A program made the translations under genes and the position numbers. From NCBI GenBank assembly GCA_031289065.1, contig JAITQI010000074.1, forward strand, positions 1-8,537: a stretch of 8,537 nt of DNA, written 5' to 3'. Position 1 is the stretch's first letter. Each line of letters opens with the position of its first letter. Shown here one piece after another: positions 1 through 4,805 of the stretch. Below the pieces are notes generated by a model. That model saw only the letters and a list, made by a program, of their open reading frames with translations. It was not told where the DNA came from and ran no database searches. This stretch comes from Oscillospiraceae bacterium (lineage in GTDB: Bacteria; Bacillota; Clostridia; Oscillospirales; UBA929).

Positions 1-19
1 AGCGGACGATTTGCCTCTT

Positions 20-48
20 AGTATACCACAATTGCGGGGAAGAATCAC
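20..48 (-). promoter_or_regulatory. possible leftward extended -10 promoter
   Basis: On the minus strand a TGG-TATACT extended -10 is read from 28 down to 20. A weak -35 (GTGATT, 48-43) lies 17 bp away. It would drive a gene to the left of the window, divergent from the formimidoyltransferase gene. Only the sequence match supports it, and the leftward gene is not visible. Confidence 0.3.
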
Positions 49-76
49 CTTGAACCTGCCGCGAGGGGGAAAGCGC

Positions 77-105
77 TTGACAGGCGCACGGGAAAGAAGT
101 ACTCT
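77..105 (+). promoter_or_regulatory. putative promoter of the formimidoyltransferase gene
   Basis: A perfect -35 TTGACA (77-82) is followed after 17 bp by TACTCT (100-105), a weak -10 matching three of six consensus bases. Transcription would begin near 112, giving a leader of about 70 nt before the ATG at 182. The -35 and spacing are good and the -10 is poor, so this is a moderate call. Confidence 0.45.
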
Positions 106-181
106 GGGGGCGGGGGCGACATTTCCCTGGGGACGATTTTCCGCTCGCCCTCTTCCTTTTATTGTCTGGAGTGTGTGTTTT

Positions 182-1087
182 ATGGAACCTTTGATCGAAT
201 GCGTCCCCAATATCAGTCAGGGGCGGGACGTCGGGGTGATTGACCTGCTGTGGGGCGCCGTGGCGGGGATTCCGGGCTGCCGGGCGCTGCACCGGGACGC
301 CGATCCGGATCACAACCGGACGGTATTCACGCTGGCGGGCACTCCGGCGGGGATGGAGACGGCCGCCGCGGCGCTGGTTCGGGCGGCGGCGGGCCTCATC
401 GACCTGACCCGGCACCGGGGGGTTCACCCCCGGATGGGGGCGGTGGACGTGGTGCCCTTTGTGCCTCTGAAAGGGGCGACGATGGCGGACTGCGCGGCCC
501 TGGCCCGGCGGGCGGGGGCGCGTATCTGGCGGGAAGCGGGGGTGCCGGTTTTTCTGTACGAGCAGGCCGCCTCGGCCCCCCACCGGCAAAATTTGGCCGA
601 CATCCGGCGGGGCGGCTTCGAGGGTCTGTTTGACAAGGTCAACACCCCCGGCTGGACGCCGGACTTCGGGGGCGCGTTCGCGCATCCCACCGCCGGGGCG
701 ACCGCCGTGGGGGCCCGTCCGCCGCTTTTGGCCTTCAATCTGACGCTGGACACCGCCGACGCGGACGTCGCCCGACGGATCGCCCGGGCTATCCGCCAGC
801 GGGACGGGGGCCTGCCCGGCGTCAAGGCGCTGGGCCTGTATCTGGCCAGCCGGGGCCGCGCCCAGGTCTCCTGCAACTTGGTTGACATAGACGCCGCCCC
901 GCCGCTTCTTGTGCTGCGGGCGGCGGAACGGGAGGCCGCCCGGTTGGGGGCGGGGGTTGAGGACACCGAGATCGTCGGCCTGACTCTTCGCCGCGCTCTG
1001 CCCGACGACGCCGTACACGTCTTGCGGCTGCGGGGTTTCGACCCGACGGTTCAGGTGCTTGACGACCTGTTGGGGCTGGCACTGTGA
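182..1087 (+). CDS. ftcD: glutamate formimidoyltransferase (stand-alone)
   Basis: This 301-aa enzyme should transfer the formimino group between N-formimino-L-glutamate and tetrahydrofolate, linking histidine degradation to the cytosolic folate C1 pool. The N-terminus has the family motif ECVPNISQG (residues 6-14), then DPDHNRTVFT (41-50), then HRGVHPRMGAVDVVPF (78-93). His82 in that motif matches the catalytic His82 of the mammalian enzyme. Further motifs are VPVFLYE (121-127), RRGGFEGL (142-149) and HPTAGATAVGAR (168-179). The length fits single-domain bacterial enzymes; no cyclodeaminase domain is fused and no fchA or hut gene is visible. The ATG at 182 was chosen because family homology begins exactly there and GGAG (168-171) sits 10 nt upstream. 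The frame stays open back to 11, but that extension resembles no known domain. The product call is strong; the physiological pathway is inferred. Confidence 0.93.
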   Translation: MEPLIECVPNISQGRDVGVIDLLWGAVAGIPGCRALHRDADPDHNRTVFTLAGTPAGMETAAAALVRAAAGLIDLTRHRGVHPRMGAVDVVPFVPLKGATMADCAALARRAGARIWREAGVPVFLYEQAASAPHRQNLADIRRGGFEGLFDKVNTPGWTPDFGGAFAHPTAGATAVGARPPLLAFNLTLDTADADVARRIARAIRQRDGGLPGVKALGLYLASRGRAQVSCNLVDIDAAPPLLVLRAAEREAARLGAGVEDTEIVGLTLRRALPDDAVHVLRLRGFDPTVQVLDDLLGLAL

Positions 1088-1093
1088 CGGCTG

Positions 1094-1130
1094 CCCGCCA
1101 GGCTTGGCGCGGGATGGCGAAAACTTTTTT
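1094..1130 (+). terminator. weak possible terminator after the formimidoyltransferase gene
   Basis: CGCCA (1096-1100) can pair with TGGCG at 1105-1109 or, alternatively, at 1115-1119. The second fold ends five bases (AAAAC) before a run of six Ts (1125-1130). The stem is only 5 bp and the T-run is not immediately adjacent, so termination may be partial. No better candidate lies between this gene and the next promoter. Confidence 0.3.
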
Positions 1131-1150
1131 ACTGTACCTGTCAAAACCGC

Positions 1151-1179
1151 TTGACAAATCAAACGGTACCGTCTACAAT
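1151..1179 (+). promoter_or_regulatory. strong SigA-type promoter of the first marR gene
   Basis: A perfect TTGACA (1151-1156), a 17-bp spacer and TACAAT (1174-1179, five of six consensus bases) make a near-consensus housekeeping promoter. Transcription should start around 1186, leaving a leader of about 38 nt that ends in AGGAGG (1210-1215) before the ATG at 1224. The spacer contains one perfect palindrome and the start region a second, so this intrinsically strong promoter is probably held down by a repressor. Confidence 0.85.
1163..1172. promoter_or_regulatory. operator 1: ACGGTACCGT palindrome in the promoter spacer
   Basis: This perfect 10-bp palindrome lies wholly between the -35 and -10 of the first marR promoter. 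A bound dimer would block RNA polymerase directly. It is identical to the second copy at 1187-1196, centre to centre 24 bp away. The likely ligand is the MarR protein encoded just downstream; that assignment is inference from position. Confidence 0.7.
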
Positions 1180-1186
1180 GTTTTTG

Positions 1187-1196
1187 ACGGTACCGT
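1187..1196. promoter_or_regulatory. operator 2: ACGGTACCGT palindrome at the transcription start
   Basis: This second identical palindrome covers the expected +1. Its flanks extend the symmetry: TTT at 1183-1185 mirrors AAA at 1198-1200, giving an 18-bp near-palindrome with one unpaired position per side. That is the size expected for a MarR dimer site. The copy at 1163-1172 lacks this flanking symmetry, so this one may be the stronger site. Confidence 0.7.
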
Positions 1197-1223
1197 AAAA
1201 TAATTTTTCAGGAGGTTTTTTCT

Positions 1224-1814
1224 ATGAACCGCGAGTTGTTCGAAAAGATGGCTCGGCTCCAATGGCTGCTGCACAGGCGGCATATGCGCGGCTGCGCCGG
1301 CGGCGGCCCCATGGCGGACACCACCCGGGGGCAGGGGCGGATTCTCGCCGTGCTGAAGATGAAGGACGGCATCAGCACCCGGGATTTGTCCTATCTGCTG
1401 GGGATCGCGGTTTCCTCGCTGAACGAGCTGCTCTCCAAGCTGGAAAAAAGCGGCTATGTCACCCGGGAACACGCCGCCCAGGACAAGCGGATCATGCTTG
1501 TCACCCTCACGGACAAGGGCCGGGGGGAGGAACCCCCCGAGGCCGCCGACCCGACCGATATTTTCGCCTGCCTGTCCGGCGAGGAACAGGCGGCGTTCGG
1601 GGCCTACCTCGACCGTATGATCGCCGCGCTGCAGAAAAACGTCGGGGCGGACGACGGGGAGACCTTTGAGCGGATGCAAGCGGCGCGGGCGCATTTCGCG
1701 GCCATGCTGGGCGCTCACTTCGACGGCGGCGGCGGGCGGCGGGGCTTCAAAATGAAACATGGCGGCGACTTCGCGGTGGGGATGGGACCTGTGATGGGAT
1801 GGGATTTGTTTTGA
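1224..1814 (+). CDS. MarR-family transcriptional regulator (first)
   Basis: This 196-aa protein is a winged-helix DNA-binding regulator, probably a homodimeric repressor in the cytoplasm. The helix-turn-helix lies at about residues 50-80 (STRDLSYLLGIAVSSLNELL). The wing follows with the conserved D-K-R of the family (Asp87-Lys88-Arg89) and ends at VTLTDKGR (93-100). The dimerisation helices are split between residues 1-30 and about 112-163. The C-terminal tail (about 165-196) is Gly-rich with His, Lys and Met and extends past the usual MarR length of about 140-150 residues; its role is unknown. The ATG at 1224 has AGGAGG 8 nt upstream. Two identical palindromes in its promoter suggest autoregulation. 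The gene lies upstream of a second MarR and an ABC exporter, so a role in drug response is plausible but unproven. The effector is unknown. Confidence 0.88.
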   Translation: MNRELFEKMARLQWLLHRRHMRGCAGGGPMADTTRGQGRILAVLKMKDGISTRDLSYLLGIAVSSLNELLSKLEKSGYVTREHAAQDKRIMLVTLTDKGRGEEPPEAADPTDIFACLSGEEQAAFGAYLDRMIAALQKNVGADDGETFERMQAARAHFAAMLGAHFDGGGGRRGFKMKHGGDFAVGMGPVMGWDLF

Positions 1815-1849
1815 GCCCGCTCGTTCACTATTTGTTTACAGTTTCCCCC

Positions 1850-1878
1850 TTGTGTTTTGTTCGGGTGGCTGTTATAAT
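1850..1878 (+). promoter_or_regulatory. extended -10 promoter of the second marR/ABC operon
   Basis: A perfect extended -10, TGTTATAAT (TG at 1870-1871, TATAAT at 1873-1878), is preceded at 17 bp by a weak -35, TTGTGT (1850-1855). The extended -10 compensates for the poor -35. Transcription would start about 1885, inside the AATTGTT direct repeat, and cover the second marR and both ABC genes. No terminator is evident after the first marR, so read-through from 1151 may add to expression. Confidence 0.7.
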
Positions 1879-1884
1879 CCTTCC

Positions 1885-1898
1885 AATTGTTAATTGTT
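1885..1898. repeat. AATTGTT direct repeat at the operon start, possible operator
   Basis: Two abutting copies of AATTGTT (1885-1891 and 1892-1898) sit where transcription is expected to begin. The overlap with +1 suggests a regulator site for the second MarR. Low-complexity AT sequence makes chance occurrence possible. It bears no resemblance to the ACGGTACCGT sites of the first marR promoter. Confidence 0.35.
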
Positions 1899-1931
1899 AA
1901 TCTTTCTAAATAATTTTGGAGGTGAACTATT

Positions 1932-2426
1932 TTGGAGCCCTCTCTGACCGAACAGCTGGTCGTCGCCTTCGCCGGGCTGAAAAAACTCCACACCCGTTTC
2001 CCGGCGGACATGGCCCTGTCCCACGCGGAATTCTTCCTGCTGCACAACATCGCCCTGCTGACCGGCCAGGCCGGGGCCGCCCATCCCCCTTCCTGCGTCA
2101 ACGTCTCCCTGCTGCGGGAGCAGCTTGACGTCTCCATGCCGGCCGTCTCGCAAATGCTGGGGACGTTGGAGCGCAATCACCTGCTGGTTCGCGCCATCGC
2201 CCCTGGGGATCGCCGCAAAATCAATATCACCCTGACCGCCGAGGGGGAGGCTCTCCTCGCCCGTTCCCAGAACTACGTCAACCGGACCCTGGGGCTGATT
2301 GTCGAGCGGCTGGGCGAAGAGGACACCCGAGCGTTCATCCGCCTCTTCGGCCGGGTGACCGCCATTCTGGAGGAGCTCTCAAGCAAAGAAGAAGACAGGG
2401 GACAGAAGACAGAGGACAGACACTGA
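1932..2426 (+). CDS. MarR-family transcriptional regulator (second), operon-linked to an ABC exporter
   Basis: This 164-aa winged-helix regulator is likely the local repressor of the ABC exporter genes behind it. The HTH spans about residues 57-85 (VSLLREQLDVSMPAVSQMLG) and the wing about 86-101, with the family-conserved Asp93-Arg94-Arg95. LSHAEFFLLHNI (29-40) is the usual helix before the HTH. It differs clearly from the first MarR, so the two are not a recent duplication. Translation starts at TTG 1932, supported by GGAGGTGA (1918-1925) at ideal spacing; no ATG is in frame before the domain begins. The last ten residues (155-164) are encoded by a 7-bp tandem repeat and are probably not part of the ancestral protein. 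The gene ends 55 nt before the first ABC gene with no terminator between. MarR genes upstream of heterodimeric ABC exporters are a common arrangement; the ligand is unknown. Confidence 0.88.
   Translation: MEPSLTEQLVVAFAGLKKLHTRFPADMALSHAEFFLLHNIALLTGQAGAAHPPSCVNVSLLREQLDVSMPAVSQMLGTLERNHLLVRAIAPGDRRKINITLTAEGEALLARSQNYVNRTLGLIVERLGEEDTRAFIRLFGRVTAILEELSSKEEDRGQKTEDRH
2394..2421 (+). repeat. four-unit 7-bp tandem repeat GACAGRR at the gene end
   Basis: GACAG recurs exactly every 7 bp at 2394, 2401, 2408 and 2415, with two variable bases after it (GG, AA, AG; the last unit ends in AC). The array lies inside the 3' end of the second marR gene, encodes Asp155 to His164, and is followed directly by its stop. 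Because 7 is not a multiple of 3, each added unit would shift the frame and change the tail. Similar EDRGQ/KTEDR-type tails occur at the ends of unrelated proteins in some bacteria (recollection, not checked), which suggests a spreading minisatellite. Confidence 0.8.
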
Positions 2427-2481
2427 TAGGCCGTTTTTCCCCTTTGCTTTCTTTATTTGAATTCTGAAAGGACTGAACAAT

Positions 2482-4719
2482 TTGCGAAAGCTGTTCAAAT
2501 ATCTCAAGCCCTTTGTGACCGGTATGCTGTTGGTCATCGCCCTGCTGTTCGGGCAGGCGCTGTGCGACCTGAACCTGCCCAACTATATGTCGGACATCGT
2601 CAACGTGGGCATTCAGCAGAGCGGCGTGGAGCACGCCGCCCCCGAAGCCCTCAGCTGGGAGGGCGTGGCCCTGCTGCGCTTTTTCATGAACGACGACGAA
2701 AAGGCGTTGGTTGACCGCGCCTACGTCGAGGTGATCGCCGCCGACGCCGACGAGAACGGGGTGCCGTACACAGACCGCTACCCCAAGGCGGGGGGCACCT
2801 TCCTCCTCCTGCGCGACGACACCAACCAGGCCGAGCTGGACGAGGCCTTTGGGACGGCCACCTGGGCGCTGTTCACCATGGTGCGGGACATGCAGGCCCA
2901 ATCCGGCGGCGCGTCCGGCGGTCTGATGGCCGAGGGGGCCGAGGCCGAGGATCTGGACATTGCCCTGCTCTGGCGTGGTCTTCAGCCCGTCCTGTCCCAA
3001 CTGCCCCCGGCGGCGCTGCTGGCCGCCCATGACACGGCCGCCGAAGCCGATCCCATGCTCATCGCCCAGAGCGGCCTCACGCTGTCCCGGGCCTTCTATG
3101 CGGAGCTGGGCGCGGACCTCGGCGGGATGCAGTCGGGCTATATCATCCACATCGGTTTGCTCATGCTGCTCATCGCGCTGGGCGGCGGGCTGGCCACGGT
3201 GCTGGTGAGTTTCTTCGCCTCCCGCATCGCGGCGGGGGTGGCGCGGGACTTGCGGCGGGCGGTGTTCGCCAAGGTCAGCGCCTTCTCCAACGCCGAGTTT
3301 GACAAATTCTCGACCGCCTCCCTGATCACCCGCTCGACAAACGACATCACCCAAATCCAGATGTTCCTCGGTTTCGGTATGCGTCTGCTGTTTTACGCGC
3401 CCATCATGGTCACCGGCGGCGTTATCATGGCGGTGCGCAAGTCGGCCTCCATGGCCTGGATTCTGGGGCTGGCCTGTGTGCTGCTGCTGGGGCTCATGCT
3501 GATCGTTTTTGTGGTGGCCATGCCCAAATTCAAAATCATGCAGAAGCTGGTGGACAAACTCAACCTGGTCTCCCGGGAGTCCCTAAGCGGCCTGATGGTC
3601 ATCCGGGCTTTCGGGGCGGAGGCCCACGAGAAAGCGCGCTTCGCCGAGGCCAACGGCGACCTGGCTAAAACCAGCCTGTTTGTCAACCGGGTCATGGTGG
3701 TCATGTTCCCGGTGATGATGCTCATCATGAACGGGGTGTCCCTGTTTATCGTGTGGACGGGGGCGCATCAGATCGCCGACGCCGCCATTCGGGTGGGCGA
3801 TATGATGGCCTTCATCCAGTATGCCATGCAGGTGATCATGAGCTTTTTGATGATCTCCATGATCTTCATCTTCGTGCCCCGCGCCGCCGCCGCCGCCGCC
3901 CGCATCGCCGAGGTGCTGGCCACCGAGCCGACCATCCGGGACCCGGAGCAGCCGAAGACCTTCGACGGGGGCAAGCGGGGGTTGGTGGAATTCGAGCACG
4001 TAAACTTCCGCTACGAGGGGGCCGAGGAAGACGCCCTTCACGATATCACCTTCACCGCTCTGCCCGGGCAGACGGTGGCCTTCATCGGCTCCACCGGTTC
4101 GGGGAAGTCCACCATCGCCAATCTCCTGCTGCGCTTTTACGACGTGACCGGCGGGCAGGTGCGGCTGGACGGGCTGGACATCCGGGAGGCCGCCCGGAAC
4201 GACCTGCGCCAGCGCATCGGCTATGTGCCGCAACAGGGGGTTCTGCTGTCGGGCACCGTCGCCTCCAACCTCAAATACGGGGCGCCCGACATTTCGGAGG
4301 CCGACATGGAGGCCGCCGCCACCGTGGCCCAGGCCGCCGAGTTCATCACCGAAAAGGAAGAGGGCTACCAGACCGACATCGCCCAGGGGGGCACAAATGT
4401 GTCCGGCGGGCAGAAACAGCGGCTGTCCATCGCCCGGGCGCTGGCCAAAAAGCCGGAGGTCTTCCTGTTTGACGACAGCTTCTCCGCCCTGGACTTCAAA
4501 ACCGACCGCGCTCTGCGCCGCGCCCTGGGGGCGACGGTTGACGGCGGCACCGTGCTGCTGGTGGCCCAGCGGGTCAGCACCATCATGGACGCCGAGCGGA
4601 TCATCGTGCTCGACGAGGGGCGGATTGTGGGGCAGGGCACCCACCGCGAACTGCTCAAATCCTGTCCGCAATACTATGAAATCGCTTCATCCCAGCTGTC
4701 GAAGGAGGAATTGGCATGA
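2482..4719 (+). CDS. ABC exporter half-transporter with large extracellular insertion and degenerate ATPase site
   Basis: This 745-aa protein is an exporter half with TM and ATPase domains fused. It should pair with the next gene product in the membrane and expel a drug or peptide. TM1 is about residues 10-30, TM2 about 219-246, then TM3-TM6 to about 466. The nucleotide-binding domain spans about 500-740. Residues about 45-218 form an acidic, cysteine-free insertion between TM1 and TM2, roughly 28 Asp/Glu against 9 Lys/Arg. It is far longer than the usual loop of some 20 residues and explains the excess over the usual 570-620 aa. In the ATPase: Tyr511 A-loop, Walker A GSTGSGKST (536-544), Gln584 Q-loop, signature VSGGQ (640-644), Walker B FLFDD with Asp665 in place of Glu, and switch Gln696 in place of His. 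These are hallmarks of the degenerate half. The TTG start at 2482 has AAGGA (2468-2472) upstream. The stop overlaps the next start as ATGA. Confidence 0.93.
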   Translation: MRKLFKYLKPFVTGMLLVIALLFGQALCDLNLPNYMSDIVNVGIQQSGVEHAAPEALSWEGVALLRFFMNDDEKALVDRAYVEVIAADADENGVPYTDRYPKAGGTFLLLRDDTNQAELDEAFGTATWALFTMVRDMQAQSGGASGGLMAEGAEAEDLDIALLWRGLQPVLSQLPPAALLAAHDTAAEADPMLIAQSGLTLSRAFYAELGADLGGMQSGYIIHIGLLMLLIALGGGLATVLVSFFASRIAAGVARDLRRAVFAKVSAFSNAEFDKFSTASLITRSTNDITQIQMFLGFGMRLLFYAPIMVTGGVIMAVRKSASMAWILGLACVLLLGLMLIVFVVAMPKFKIMQKLVDKLNLVSRESLSGLMVIRAFGAEAHEKARFAEANGDLAKTSLFVNRVMVVMFPVMMLIMNGVSLFIVWTGAHQIADAAIRVGDMMAFIQYAMQVIMSFLMISMIFIFVPRAAAAAARIAEVLATEPTIRDPEQPKTFDGGKRGLVEFEHVNFRYEGAEEDALHDITFTALPGQTVAFIGSTGSGKSTIANLLLRFYDVTGGQVRLDGLDIREAARNDLRQRIGYVPQQGVLLSGTVASNLKYGAPDISEADMEAAATVAQAAEFITEKEEGYQTDIAQGGTNVSGGQKQRLSIARALAKKPEVFLFDDSFSALDFKTDRALRRALGATVDGGTVLLVAQRVSTIMDAERIIVLDEGRIVGQGTHRELLKSCPQYYEIASSQLSKEELA

Positions 4720-4805
4720 GTGAGCGGAAAGAAAGCCCCGAGCGCCGCGGCGCTCAGCCCCGGCGGCGGGGGGGCCCATGGGGGGCGGCCCGGCGGCGGA
4801 GATGA
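4716..4805 (+). other. frame-broken 5' start of the second ABC gene (G7 tract)
   Basis: The ATG at 4716 overlaps the previous stop (ATGA) and has AAGGAGG (4702-4708) 7 nt upstream, by far the best initiation site here. Its frame encodes 29 residues, beginning MSERKESPERRG and rich in Arg, then hits TGA at 4803. In the -1 frame, from the ATG at 4778, the gene body is open. Joining the frames at the seven Gs of 4768-4774 gives RRRGGPMGGGP, like the Arg/Gly-Pro-Met-Gly-rich leader I associate with homologues of this half. Either one G is missing (or two extra), or the ribosome slips on G_GGG_GGC, or translation re-initiates at 4778 or later. An assembly indel in the homopolymer is the simplest explanation. 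Confidence 0.75.

Noticed and set aside
11..181. N-terminal extension of the formimidoyltransferase back to position 11
   Set aside because: Homology begins at the ATG at 182, which has its own ribosome binding site; the extension covers the putative promoter and looks non-protein-like.
1131..1140. ACTGTACCTG as a third operator upstream of the first marR promoter
   Set aside because: Only seven of ten bases match ACGGTACCGT, the spacing (32 bp) differs, and the symmetry is lost.
1916..2128. Alternative TTG start at 1916 in another frame
   Set aside because: It overlaps the ribosome binding site and encodes an Arg/Pro-rich shadow; the TTG at 1932 gives a full MarR domain.
2335..4671. Long minus-strand open frames (339 and 362 codons) opposite the first ABC gene
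   Set aside because: Same shadow effect; no ribosome binding site logic or domain, and the sense-strand protein is complete and well conserved.
4772..4791. GGGCC/GGCCC stem as a frameshift-stimulating structure
   Set aside because: The 5' arm lies within the slippery run itself, not a few bases downstream, so it does not fit the known -1 frameshift layout.
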